Source: Luteococcus sp043424415 (GTDB lineage Bacteria; Actinomycetota; Actinomycetes; Propionibacteriales; Propionibacteriaceae). Taken from it: a DNA stretch of 13,369 nt. This document shows, one piece after another, positions 1 to 8,176 of this stretch (positions are counted from its first letter, which is position 1; every line of letters begins with the position of its first letter). The stretch covers positions 1 to 13,369 of the forward strand of contig NZ_JBHWOO010000108.1 of NCBI RefSeq assembly GCF_043424415.1, in the 5' to 3' direction. The translations under genes were made by a program, and so were the position numbers. The notes under the pieces were generated by a model that worked only from the letters and a program-made list of their open reading frames with translations, ran no database searches and was not told the origin of the DNA.

Positions 1-16
1 TCGAAAGGAATCACCC

Positions 17-1216
17 ATGACCCGCGATCTCGGCATCGGCGTCGTCTCCCTTGGCTGGATGGGGCGGCTGCACTCGGCCGCCTACGCAGCACTCCCGCTG
101 CGCTATCCGGAGCTGGACGTGCGCCCTCGCCTCATCTCCTGTGCCGATCCCGTCGAGTCCAACCAGCAGGCGGCCATCAAGCAGTACGGGTTCGAGAAGG
201 CCGTCGCCGATTACCACGAGGTGATCGACGACCCGCGGGTCGAGGCCCTGTCCATCTGCGCACCGAACTACCTGCACCACGAGATCGCCATGGCCGCCAT
301 CAAGGTCGGCAAGCCCTTCTGGATCGAGAAGCCGATGGGTGTCAACGCGCAGCAGTCGCGCGAGATCGCCGAGGGTGCCCAGCAGGCAGGTCTGGTCACC
401 GCCGTCGGGTTCAACTACCGGCACGAACCCGCCATCGAGCGAATGCGCCAGCTGGTCCGTGAGGGCCGGCTCGGGCGGGTCACCAACGTGCGGGTCTGGC
501 TGATCGCGGACTACGCCTCCGCCCCCGACGGCCCGCTGACCTGGCGCTACAGCAGGGAGAAGGCCGGTGCCGGCGTCGTCGGCGACCTGATGTCCCACGG
601 CATCGACCTGGCCCAGCGGGTCACCGGCCAGCGGGTTGCCTCCGTGTCCGGCCTGACCGACACCTTCATCACCGAGCGCCCCATCCCCCTGACGGCTGGG
701 GTGGGCCACGCGAAGGTCCAGCTGTCCGACCAGACCGGGCCCGTCGAGAACGAGGACTACGTCGCCGTGCTGGCCACCTTCGAGAACGGCATCGTCGGCA
801 CCTTCGAGTCCAGCCGCGTGGCCAACGGCCCCTGCGCCGAGTACGTGGTGGAGGTCTACGGCACCGAGGGCTCCGCCCGCTGGAGCTTCAGCCATCCCCA
901 GGACCTGCAGCTGCTGATCCGCGGTGAAGGGCCTGCCACTGGCTACACCACCGCCATGATCGGCATGGAGGACGGCGACTTCGCCCGCTTCCAACCCGGC
1001 CCCGGCCAGACGATGAGTTTCGATGACCTCAAGGTGATCGAGGCAGCCCAGTTCGTGCAGTCCGTGCTCACCGGAACACAGGTGGCCCCCAGCGCCGGTG
1101 ACGCCTGGCTGGCCGCCGCGGCCGACGAGGCCATCGTGGCCTCCGCGGCACAGAAGAGCTGGGTGGAGGTTCCGGCGGTGAGTGCCCCCACCACCTTCGC
1201 CTTCCCGAAGGACTGA
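17..1216 (+). CDS. Gfo/Idh/MocA-family NAD(P)-dependent oxidoreductase
   Basis: This is a 399-residue protein of the family that oxidises or reduces sugars, inositols and related polyols with NAD(P). The N-terminus has a Rossmann fold with a Gly-rich turn (GVVSLGWMG, residues 8-16). The family signature EKP is at 104-106, in WIEKPMGVN, and contributes the usual catalytic Lys. A DxxxHxxD arrangement (GDLMSHGID, with D190, H194 and D197) matches the substrate-binding Asp/His pair of inositol-dehydrogenase-type members. Length is slightly above the usual 330-390. The start at 17 is supported by an AAGGAA ribosome binding site 6 nt upstream. It is followed by a strong hairpin, so it is the last gene of its transcript; anything upstream lies outside the window. 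Substrate cannot be read from the sequence. Inositol or a sugar is plausible, and the nearby sugar ABC importer is on the other strand. Confidence 0.93.
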   Translation: MTRDLGIGVVSLGWMGRLHSAAYAALPLRYPELDVRPRLISCADPVESNQQAAIKQYGFEKAVADYHEVIDDPRVEALSICAPNYLHHEIAMAAIKVGKPFWIEKPMGVNAQQSREIAEGAQQAGLVTAVGFNYRHEPAIERMRQLVREGRLGRVTNVRVWLIADYASAPDGPLTWRYSREKAGAGVVGDLMSHGIDLAQRVTGQRVASVSGLTDTFITERPIPLTAGVGHAKVQLSDQTGPVENEDYVAVLATFENGIVGTFESSRVANGPCAEYVVEVYGTEGSARWSFSHPQDLQLLIRGEGPATGYTTAMIGMEDGDFARFQPGPGQTMSFDDLKVIEAAQFVQSVLTGTQVAPSAGDAWLAAAADEAIVASAAQKSWVEVPAVSAPTTFAFPKD

Positions 1217-1238
1217 CAAGCGCCGAAGTACTGGCTCA

Positions 1239-1274
1239 ACCGCCCCCCGGCATCGACACGATGCCGGGGGCGGT
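1239..1274 (+). terminator. Rho-independent-type hairpin after the dehydrogenase gene
   Basis: A GC-rich inverted repeat begins 23 nt after the stop codon: ACCGCCCCCCGGCATCG, a 3-nt loop ACA, then CGATGCCGGGGGCGGT. It pairs over 16 bp with a single bulged C. No long T tract follows, which is common for actinobacterial hairpin terminators. Confidence 0.75.
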
Positions 1275-1313
1275 GCATTCCAGGGGCCGGATCGGGTAGC
1301 AGGGTACGAGGCG

Positions 1314-1415
1314 TAAAATGGCGACGTCGAGGTGATTCTCGACAGTCAACACACGATGGCCGTGCGGTAGGGGCCATCGGCTCCTCCTGCGGCGTGCCCT
1401 GGAGGATCCGAACAG
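1314..1415 (+). promoter_or_regulatory. Possible promoter and structured leader of the small membrane protein gene
   Basis: TAAAAT at 1314-1319 fits a -10 element and would start an RNA near 1326; no convincing -35 is visible. From there to the ATG at 1416 three hairpins can be drawn in series. They are GTCGAG/CTCGAC (1326-1331 with 1338-1343), CGATGGCC/GGCCATCG (1354-1361 with 1372-1379), and TCCTCC/GGAGGA (1382-1387 with 1401-1406). The last one pairs the ribosome binding site GGAGG of the following gene. The arrangement would suit translational control, but it matches no riboswitch class I recognise. The promoter call is weak; the inverted repeats themselves are directly visible. Confidence 0.35.
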
Positions 1416-1640
1416 ATGACCGCCGTCCTGACCGCCACCGAGTCCAAGAAGACCACCCTCCCCCGCGCGGAGGTGCACCAGCAGCCCCTGATGCTTTGCG
1501 CAGCCGTCGTCCTGCTGCTGCTGGCACTGGTCCTCGCCGCCATGCTGACCGAGACACCGCTCGTCGCACTCGCCGTGGCCCTGCCCCTGATCGCCGGAAG
1601 CTTCGCGACCCTCGTCGCCTCCCTCCGACGACACTTCTGA
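1416..1640 (+). CDS. Small two-helix membrane protein, unknown function
   Basis: This 74-residue protein has a hydrophilic N-terminus of about 25 residues (Lys/Glu containing). Two hydrophobic stretches follow, at about 25-44 (leucine/valine/alanine-rich) and 48-67, and it ends RRHF. It is probably an integral membrane protein with both ends cytoplasmic. The start is chosen by GGAGG at 1401-1405, 10 nt upstream; that is rather far, and a facing TCCTCC may mask it. It stands alone, 11 nt from the convergent end of a decayed transporter gene. I do not recognise the family. Its frame stays open and hydrophobic throughout, which favours a real gene. Confidence 0.6.
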   Translation: MTAVLTATESKKTTLPRAEVHQQPLMLCAAVVLLLLALVLAAMLTETPLVALAVALPLIAGSFATLVASLRRHF

Positions 1641-1651
1641 GACACAGCACC

Positions 1652-2758
1652 TCACGAGAGGCGATCGCGGCCGATCCCCTTGGGCAGCCCGATCCGGGCG
1701 GCGAAGATCGCCATCCAACCAGCTCCGACAACGGCCACTGCCCCGATGGCCATTGCCGACTGCCATCACGACGACGGCGAGCACCATCCCCGGGATCCCC
1801 AGCCAGCGGGTGAGTGGCACCATCAGCAGGAATCCGGAACCGTAGACCAGCAGGCAGGTGACCAGGATCACCGCCCGCCCCAGGCGGTCCTTGAGGTAGC
1901 CGCCGGGGAACATCAAGACGATCTCGATGGCCGCCCCTACGGCGATCAGCAGGGAGATGGATGACTCGTCCAGCCCGACGCGCACTCCTACAGCTGCACG
2001 ATGACGGGTTGGGCAACGCGCGCGGCGGCCAAGGTCGTGATGGCGACGCCCGCCAAGATGACGGCACTCCAGCGCACCCCCACCATGGGCGTGGCCTCGA
2101 CAGGCTCGGCCGGCGAGTCCCCGCTCCCGGCCAGCGAGCCCTCAATCCCATTCCCCGAGCTTGTCGAGGAGCCCTCGGCCACCGCCCCCGTCGGGCTGTA
2201 CAGGATGGCCACTGTGAGCACGGCGCACGCCACGCTCAGCACGTAGACGCTCCACAGCGGCAACCACAGCAGCAGGACTCCACCCACCAGCGGGCCGATC
2301 AGGTTCCCGACGCGCATCGTGCCGCCCAGAGCGGTCATGGCCCGGCCCACCTCATGGGCTTCGACATGGTCGGCGGTGTAGGCCTGCCGGGCCAGGCTCC
2401 AGACATTCATCGCGGGGGCCCGGCCGAAGGATGCCGCCATGAACAGGGCCAGTGCGCCACGCCCACCCCAGGCCAGGGCCGCGACGGTGACCAGGGTGAA
2501 GGACCCGATCACGGTCGTCGCCAGCAACATCGCGTGCTTGTCGCCCACGCGGTCGATCAGCCGGCCGGCGTGCACCGTCGTCGCCAGACCAATGCCGCCC
2601 AGGATGGCGACGATGGCCGCGGCCAGCGAGGCCGAGGCCCCCAGCTGCATCGCGGCCAAGACCTGCACGGGGACCGCCGCCCCACCCGCGACGCCGATCA
2701 GCAGCGACGGTGCGAGGATCGGCCAGAAGAGCCGTCGGTAGAGGGTGGGTGCGCGCAC
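1652..2758 (-). pseudogene. Decayed MFS (major facilitator superfamily) transporter gene
   Basis: The 5' part (frame open from about 2758 down to 1991) encodes helices 1-6, the central loop and helix 7 of a 12-helix MFS permease. It includes an A-motif-like segment (GRLIDRVGDKH) between helices 2 and 3. It stops at a TAG (1990-1988), but one added base there would continue as QLYGVRVGLDESS in the next frame. That frame carries helix 8, the second A-motif-like segment (GGYLKDRLGR), helix 9 and part of helix 10, ending in VVVMAVGN. Beyond about 1754 the last helix (AMAIGAVAVVGAGWM) appears in the first frame and ends at TGA 1654-1652. The rest of helix 10 and all of helix 11 are missing. Upstream in-frame codons reach 2833, inside the ATPase gene; GTG at 2758 gives a normal MFS N-terminus. 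An in-frame palindromic repeat lies in the central loop. The substrate is unknown. Confidence 0.82.
2095..2169. repeat. Palindromic repeat element inside the MFS pseudogene
   Basis: Two 15-nt arms, CCTCGACAGGCTCGG (2095-2109) and CCGAGCTTGTCGAGG (2155-2169), are reverse complements with one mismatch. They flank 45 nt of sequence. The total is 75 nt, exactly 25 codons, and falls in the cytoplasmic loop between transporter helices 6 and 7, where it encodes a Ser/Gly/Glu-rich stretch. Repeats with the core GAGCTTGTCGA are common and dispersed in many high-GC actinobacterial genomes as I recall; copy number here cannot be tested. Confidence 0.6.
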
Positions 2759-2792
2759 CCCGCCAACTCTGCCATGAGCCGCGATGGAGGGA

Positions 2793-3670
<878 letters not shown>

Positions 3671-3674
<4 letters not shown>

Positions 3675-4726
3675 CGACGTTCCGCCTTTCGCTTGAGCCA
3701 GACGTTCAGCAGCGTGGAGGCCAGCAGCATCACGCCGAGGAAGGTCTTGAACCAGTCTGGATTCCAGCCGGCATAGTTGATGCCCAGCTGGGTCATGCCG
3801 TAGATCAGGGCGCCGATGGAGGCGCCGACCACCGAACCGAAACCGCCCGTGGTGAGGCAGCCGCCGATCACCGCGGCGATGATGAAGATGAACTCCTTGC
3901 CCACGCCCTCGCCGGACTGCACCACGCCGTAGCCGAAGAGCAGGTGCATGCCCGACAGCCAGGCACAGAAGCCGACGAACAGGTAGAGCGCCACCTTGGT
4001 GCGTCGCACCGGCACACCCGAGGCGCGGGCGGCGGACTCGTCGCCGCCGACGGCCAGCACCCAGTTGCCCTGGCGGGTGCGCAGCATGATCCAGGCCCCC
4101 AGCAGCGTCAGCAGCAGCCAGTAGAGCAGGGTGACGCGCAGCACGACGGCATGGCTGCCCAGCTGCAGGGTCCACTGCGAGGCGAAGACGGCCCGTGCGG
4201 AGTTCCAGCCGGCCATGTCGTCGATGGCCCGTGAGGAGACATTGCCGCTGACCAGACGGGTGATGCCGAGGTTCACGCCCTGCAGGACGAAGAACATGCT
4301 GAGGCTGGTCAGGAAGCTGGGCAGCTGGGTGCGCACCAGCAGCAGGCCGTTGACCAGGGCCACCGCCAGGGTCACCAGCAGGGCGAGCAGCACCCCGAAC
4401 CAGACGTGCAGGTTGAACCACCAGGTGAGCAGGGCAGCGGCCAGGCCGGCCGTGGTCACCAGCACGCCCGCGGACAGGTCGTACTCGCCGCCGATCAACA
4501 GCATCGCGATCGGCACCGCCATCATGCCGATGGTCGAGGCCTGGTAGAGGATCGTGCCCACGTTGTCGAGGTTGCGGAAGCTCGGGGCCACGGCCAGGAA
4601 GAAGGCCATGATCGCCAGGCCCGCCACCACCGAGCCGATCTCGGGGCGCACCAGCAGCCGGGTGACCAGGGAGCGTTGCCGGGTGCGGTCGTCGCCGGCC
4701 GCGGCGACGACGCTGGAGCCGCTCAT
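3671..4726 (-). CDS. Sugar ABC importer, permease subunit (RbsC/FrcC-like)
   Basis: This is a 351-residue membrane protein of the BPD_transp_2 family, which forms the transmembrane channel of ribose-, fructose-, xylose- or inositol-type importers. It has roughly nine to ten hydrophobic segments. The family-typical stretch MLLIGGEYDLSAG follows the second segment, where DLS is the usual conserved core. A Gly-rich C-terminal stretch reads FIFIIAAVIGGCLTTGGFGS, and there is a cytoplasmic loop with GGDESAARASGVPV. The ATG start overlaps the stop of the binding-protein gene (ATGA) and has AGGAAAG just upstream. Its own stop overlaps the ATPase start in the same way. It is full length and appears intact. 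Confidence 0.93.
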
Positions 4727-5700
4727 CGCTTTCCTGCCTTGGCGAAGGCCTCGATCTGGTCGGCATTGGACCTGTCGACGAAGGCCGGCCCGGTGAAGAC
4801 GGGATTGCCGCCACCGATGGTGTTGCCATTGGTCTTGTGCAGCCACAGGGCATCGACGGCCAGGTAGCCCTGCAGGTAGGGCTGCTGGTCGACGGCGAAG
4901 CTGATGGAGCCGTCCTTGATGGCCTTGACCAGTTCGGCATTGGTGTCGAAGGTGGCCACCTTCGCCTTCGAGCCGGCCTCCTTGACCGAACTGACCGCGG
5001 TCAGCGCCACCGAGGCCTTGAGCCCCAGGACGGTGTCGATCTCCTTGTCCTCCTGGAGCTTGGCGGTCACCTTGGTCTGCACGTCGGCGATGTCGGTGCC
5101 GGTCACGTAGAGCGTCTGGGTGCTGGGCAGCACCTCCTTGACGCCGGCGCAGCGCGACTCGTTGCCCACATTGCCCTGCTCGTGCAGGATGCACAGCACC
5201 TTCCTGGCGCCCTCGGTCTTGAGCTTCTCGCCGGTCTTCTGGCCGGCGACGCGGTCCTCCTGGCCGAAGAAGCCGATGGCCCCCATCCTCTGCCACTGGT
5301 CGACGCCGCCGTTCATGGCGGTGACCGGGATCCCGGCCTTGACGGCATTGCGCACGGCGGCGGACATCTGGTCGGGCTTGGACAGGGTGGTGGCGATGCC
5401 GTCGACGCCCTTGTCGACGGCGGCATTGACCAGCGCGGCCTGCTCGGCGCCCTCGGGGTGCGCCTGGTACTCGAGCTTGATGCAGTCCTTCCTGGCGGCG
5501 TCCTCGGCACCCTTGCGCACCAGGTCCCAGAAGTCGTCACCGGGGGCCGAGTGGGTGACCATGGTGACGGTCATCGTCGTGCTGGTGCAGCCGCCGGCCG
5601 AGGCGGATCGCTCGGCAGCGGCGCGGCCGCCGGTGGCCGAGCAGCCGGGGGCGAGCAGCACGAGGGCGGCCAGCACGGCGGGAATGGGGCGTGGGTTCAC
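4723..5700 (-). CDS. Sugar ABC importer, substrate-binding lipoprotein
   Basis: This is a 325-residue periplasmic-binding-protein-like (RbsB-type, Peripla_BP_4) lipoprotein that captures the sugar outside the membrane. The signal peptide runs to LLAPGC, with Cys20 as the lipid-anchoring residue; the lipobox is slightly atypical (Ala at -3, Pro at -2). The mature part shows the two-lobe pattern: TVTMVTHSAPGDDFWDLVRK near the N-terminus, then GVDGIATTL, AGIPVTAMN, and VDQQPYLQGYLAVDALWL near the C-terminus. The GTG start at 5700 is chosen for the GGAGG 5 nt upstream; the in-frame TTG at 5712 overlaps that ribosome binding site and is rejected. It is first in the operon and divergent from a GntR-type regulator, with the likely operator between. 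Ligand is unknown: ribose, fructose or inositol are possible. Confidence 0.93.
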   Translation of the reverse strand: MNPRPIPAVLAALVLLAPGCSATGGRAAAERSASAGGCTSTTMTVTMVTHSAPGDDFWDLVRKGAEDAARKDCIKLEYQAHPEGAEQAALVNAAVDKGVDGIATTLSKPDQMSAAVRNAVKAGIPVTAMNGGVDQWQRMGAIGFFGQEDRVAGQKTGEKLKTEGARKVLCILHEQGNVGNESRCAGVKEVLPSTQTLYVTGTDIADVQTKVTAKLQEDKEIDTVLGLKASVALTAVSSVKEAGSKAKVATFDTNAELVKAIKDGSISFAVDQQPYLQGYLAVDALWLHKTNGNTIGGGNPVFTGPAFVDRSNADQIEAFAKAGKR

Positions 5701-5751
5701 GGGGACCTCCAAGGGGTCGTCGACGACCAGTCACAGGGAATCACCCGGATG

Positions 5752-5778
5752 GGGTGACAAAGTCGAACATTGTCACCC
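5752..5778. promoter_or_regulatory. Likely operator of the GntR-family regulator
   Basis: A perfect inverted repeat, GGGTGACAA, 9 nt spacer AGTCGAACA, TTGTCACCC, lies in the 121-bp divergent region between the importer operon and the regulator gene. Dimeric GntR/HutC regulators bind such palindromes in their own promoter regions. The related fragments GTCACAGGG and TCACCC lie just to the left (5730-5746) and may be extra half-sites. On the minus strand a weak promoter TTCGAC-17-GTGATT would overlap the repeat, so binding would block importer transcription. The repeat is seen; its function is inferred. Confidence 0.65.
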
Positions 5779-5809
5779 TACAGCGCCCACCGTCCTCACA
5801 CCCTGCTGC

Positions 5810-5815
5810 TAGCTT
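5810..5815 (+). promoter_or_regulatory. -10 element of the leaderless regulator gene
   Basis: TAGCTT, preceded by TGC (an extended -10), ends 6 nt before the ATG at 5822. Transcription would start at or next to the A of the ATG. No Shine-Dalgarno sequence lies upstream of that ATG, which fits a leaderless mRNA. Confidence 0.5.
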
Positions 5816-5821
5816 GTCCCC

Positions 5822-6556
5822 ATGCCCACGACCCTCCCGGTGGTGGTGGACCGCACGAGCCCCGTGCCGCTCTACCACCAGCTCGCCGAGCAGTGGGCCG
5901 ACGCCATCCGCAGCGGGGCCCTCAAGCCCGGTGACCCCTTCGAGAACGAGCTCGCCCTGGTCGCCCGCCTGCGCCTGAGCCGTCCCACCATCCGCAAGGC
6001 CATGAACGAGCTGGTCCGCCAGGGCCTGCTGGTGCGCCGCCGCGGGGTGGGCACGCACGTCGCCAGCCAGGTGGTGCACAAGCGCGACGGCCTGACCACG
6101 CTCTTCGACGAGCTGCGGGCCAGCGGCCGCGAACCACGCACCCAGGTGCTGCGCCTGCAGGCCTCCCGACCGCACCCCATCGCGGCCGAGGCACTGGGCC
6201 TGTCCCCCGAGACGCCGCTGGTCTACCTGGAACGGCTGCGCTACAGCGACGGCGTGCCGCTGGTGGTGCTGCGCTCCTGGCTGCCGCCGAGCCTGACCGA
6301 CGTGCGGGCCGAGGACTTCGTCGACCACGGCCTCTACGACGTGCTGGCCGGCCGCGGCATGCACAAGGCCGAGGCCCACCAGCGGATCCGGGCGCGCCTG
6401 GCCACCAGCCGGGAGCGCCACCTGCTGGCACTGGCCGCCGTCGACGCGGTGCTGACGGTGCAGTGGACCAGCTTCGATGCCGAGGGCAAGGGCCTGGAGT
6501 ACGGGGAGCACTCCTACCGGGGCGACTCCTTCGAGCTCGACACCCGGCTGCGCTGA
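5822..6556 (+). CDS. GntR-family transcriptional regulator (HutC/UTRA type)
   Basis: This 244-residue regulator has an N-terminal winged helix-turn-helix (about 15-82). The typical opening is PVPLYHQLAEQWADAIRSG, with PTIRKAMNELVRQGLLVRRRGVGTHV for the recognition helix and wing. A UTRA ligand-binding domain follows (about 95-240), including LGLSPETPLVYLERLRYSDG and LTVQWTSFDAEG. Proteins of this subfamily sense a sugar, sugar phosphate or amino acid derivative and usually repress adjacent catabolic or uptake genes. It is divergent from the sugar importer, so the transported substrate or its phosphate is the likely effector. The start has no ribosome binding site and probably gives a leaderless transcript. 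Length and domains are normal. Confidence 0.93.
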   Translation: MPTTLPVVVDRTSPVPLYHQLAEQWADAIRSGALKPGDPFENELALVARLRLSRPTIRKAMNELVRQGLLVRRRGVGTHVASQVVHKRDGLTTLFDELRASGREPRTQVLRLQASRPHPIAAEALGLSPETPLVYLERLRYSDGVPLVVLRSWLPPSLTDVRAEDFVDHGLYDVLAGRGMHKAEAHQRIRARLATSRERHLLALAAVDAVLTVQWTSFDAEGKGLEYGEHSYRGDSFELDTRLR

Positions 6557-6559
6557 CCG

Positions 6560-6570
6560 GCCGTCACGGC
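6560..6570. terminator. Possible small terminator between convergent genes
   Basis: GCCGTCACGGC forms a short stem in the 33-bp gap between two convergent stop codons, with further GGCCG/CGGCC pairing possible around it. No T tract is present. The convergent position supports a bidirectional terminator, but the stem is small. Confidence 0.3.
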
Positions 6571-6589
6571 AACCGGCCAGCCGGCGCCA

Positions 6590-7204
6590 CTACGTGAAGC
6601 TGGCGTAGAGCTCGTTGCTCACTGCGGCCAGTCCGTCGACGGTGGACTTGTTGGAGCCCTGCACCCACAGCACCCCGCCGTCGAGCTGGGCGAAGCAGCT
6701 GACCACGCCGTTGGCCGTGCCACAGGTGCTGTGCCCGTCGGTGGTGGGCTTGTCGAGCGCGGAGACGACGCGGGTGAAGTCGAGGCTGGGCGAGAGCGTC
6801 GCCATCACCATGTCGTCCTGGCTCTTGCCGGTGTACATGCCATTGCTGGTGCCGTCGGTGGGCTCGGCGACCTGGCCGGTGTAGCCCTTGACCTTGGCGG
6901 GAAGCTTGGCGGTGGCGAACTTCTTGGCATCCTTCGGCACGGCTGCAGAGGGCCGGACGCTGGGTGCCGCGGCCGAGGCGGAGGCGCTGGGGCTGGCCGA
7001 CGGGCTGGCGGAGGCGCTCTCGACGGCGGCAGCCTCGGGCAGCGCGCTCTCGACGGGCGAGGCGGGCGAGGCGGGCGCCTCGGAGGCCGGACTGGCCTCG
7101 ACGGCAGGGCTGTCCGCGGCCTTCGGGGCCTGGTCACCGCCACAGCCGGTGAGCGCGAACAGGGGCGCGAGGGCGAGGACGACGAACAGGCGACGGTCGG
7201 ACAT
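6590..7204 (-). CDS. Small lipoprotein with Pro/Ala/Ser-rich linker, unknown function
   Basis: This is a 204-residue secreted lipoprotein. A signal peptide ends in the lipobox LTGC, with Cys21 lipidated. A low-complexity linker rich in Ala, Ser, Pro and Glu follows (about 28-95, with SASPSASPSASAS-type repeats). Then comes a globular domain of about 110 residues that includes LDFTRVVSALD, two Cys residues near STCGTANGVVSCF that could pair, and VLWVQGSNKSTV. The linker probably carries the domain away from the membrane through the wall. ATG at 7204 is selected by CAGGAG 5 nt upstream; the open frame continues upstream without meaning. I do not recognise the domain. It appears to be a single-gene unit, convergent to the regulator gene. 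Confidence 0.85.
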   Translation of the reverse strand: MSDRRLFVVLALAPLFALTGCGGDQAPKAADSPAVEASPASEAPASPASPVESALPEAAAVESASASPSASPSASASAAAPSVRPSAAVPKDAKKFATAKLPAKVKGYTGQVAEPTDGTSNGMYTGKSQDDMVMATLSPSLDFTRVVSALDKPTTDGHSTCGTANGVVSCFAQLDGGVLWVQGSNKSTVDGLAAVSNELYASFT

Positions 7205-7330
7205 GGGAACTCCTGACGGGGTGCGGACCTGCCCGATCCTAGTTGCCCCGCAGGCCTTCGCGGGCGCCGACCGCCTGGCGTCGAGGCCTGGAGCCCGGCG
7301 TCGACGACGACGGCTGGCGCCACAGTGCCG

Positions 7331-7336
7331 TAGGTT
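7331..7336 (+). promoter_or_regulatory. -10 element of the SDR/acyltransferase/AGPS-like operon
   Basis: TAGGTT fits TANNNT and ends 7 nt before the ATG at 7344. No clear Shine-Dalgarno precedes that ATG, so the first gene is probably translated from a leaderless mRNA. Confidence 0.45.
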
Positions 7337-7343
7337 TGTAGGC

Positions 7344-8123
7344 ATGGCAACAGCTCTGGTCACCGGCGGAACCTCGGGAATCGGCAACGCCTTCGTCCGT
7401 GCACTGGCCGCCCGCGGCGACGACGTGGTGGTGGTGGCCCGCGACACCGAGCGGATGACGGCCCTGGCCGCCGAGATGGAGAAGACCCACGGCGTGACGG
7501 TCACCTGCCTCACGGCGGACCTGTCACTGGCCGAGGACGTGACGCGCATCGCGGACTGGATCGAGGACCCCGCCCATCCGCTCGACCTGGTGGTGAACAA
7601 TGCCGGCTTCGGCCTGCACGCCAAGATCCTCGACAAGGAAGCCCTGCCGACGCAGCGTCGCGCGATGGACCTGATGACCTTCGCGGTGCTGGAGCTCTCG
7701 GCCGCCGCCGGGCGCGCGATGAAGGCCCGCGGCCACGGCCACATCATCAACGTCTCCTCCACCAGCGCCTGGATCTTCAGCGGCAACTACTCGGCCATCA
7801 AGGCCTGGGTGCGCAGCTTCACCGTCGCGCTGGCCATCGAGCTGGAGGGCACCGGCGTCACCGCGACTGCCCTGTGCCCCGGGTGGGTGCACACCGAGTT
7901 CCACCAGCGGGCCGGCGCCAGCACCGACAACCTGCCCGGCTTCGTCTGGGTGGATCCCGACGTCCTGGTGCGCGAGGCGCTGGCCGACGCCGAGAAGGGC
8001 CGGACCGTCTCCATCCCCACCGCCAAGTGGAAGGCGGCCATCTTCCTGGCCAGCCTTCCGGTGGCGCCGCCGCTGGTGCGCCTGTTCTCCAGCCGGCTGG
8101 CCCGCAGCAGGCACAAGAAATGA
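7344..8123 (+). CDS. Short-chain dehydrogenase/reductase (SDR)
   Basis: This is a 259-residue classical SDR that reduces a ketone or oxidises an alcohol with NAD(P)H. It shows the cofactor turn TGGTSGIG (7-14), NNAG (85-88), and the active-site Ser in NVSS (S138/S139) with Tyr149 and Lys153 in YSAIK. After the core, residues 228-250 form a hydrophobic, possibly membrane-associated tail (FLASLPVAPPLVRLF), followed by a basic end. Arg33 (VVVARD) after the second strand suggests NADPH preference. It is first in a tight operon with a PlsC-type acyltransferase and an AGPS-like enzyme. It could therefore reduce acyl- or alkyl-dihydroxyacetone phosphate, as animal SDRs of the DHRS7B/PexRAP type do. 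This substrate is inference from context; the SDR class is certain. Confidence 0.93.
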   Translation: MATALVTGGTSGIGNAFVRALAARGDDVVVVARDTERMTALAAEMEKTHGVTVTCLTADLSLAEDVTRIADWIEDPAHPLDLVVNNAGFGLHAKILDKEALPTQRRAMDLMTFAVLELSAAAGRAMKARGHGHIINVSSTSAWIFSGNYSAIKAWVRSFTVALAIELEGTGVTATALCPGWVHTEFHQRAGASTDNLPGFVWVDPDVLVREALADAEKGRTVSIPTAKWKAAIFLASLPVAPPLVRLFSSRLARSRHKK

Positions 8124-8176
8124 CCCCCGGACCCCAGGACCAGAGCCCGGCTCCCGGTCATGAAAGGCGACTGAAG

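Noticed and set aside
943..2151. 402-codon minus-strand frame
   Set aside because: It is Arg/Pro/Gly/Ser-rich and crosses the end of the dehydrogenase gene, the small membrane protein gene and the MFS remnant in a non-coding frame.
3675..4940. Upstream extension of the ATPase reading frame to 4940
   Set aside because: It is the shadow of the permease gene in another frame. The Arg/Pro/Gly-rich translation has no domain, and the ATG at 3674 with the ATGA overlap is the natural start.
4727..5296. Upstream extension of the permease frame to 5296
   Set aside because: This part overlaps the binding-protein gene in another frame and is not hydrophobic. The ATG at 4726 has a ribosome binding site.
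5701..5712. TTG start at 5712 for the binding protein
   Set aside because: The TTG is part of the ribosome binding site TTGGAGG of the GTG at 5700, which gives a normal lipoprotein signal peptide.
7007..7110. Low-complexity GAGGCG/GGGCGAG repeats as a possible CRISPR or tandem array
   Set aside because: These are codon-level repeats of the Ala/Ser/Pro linker in the lipoprotein gene. There are no regular spacers.
7205..7786. Upstream extension of the lipoprotein frame
   Set aside because: It runs antisense to the SDR gene. The signal peptide and ribosome binding site place the start at 7204.
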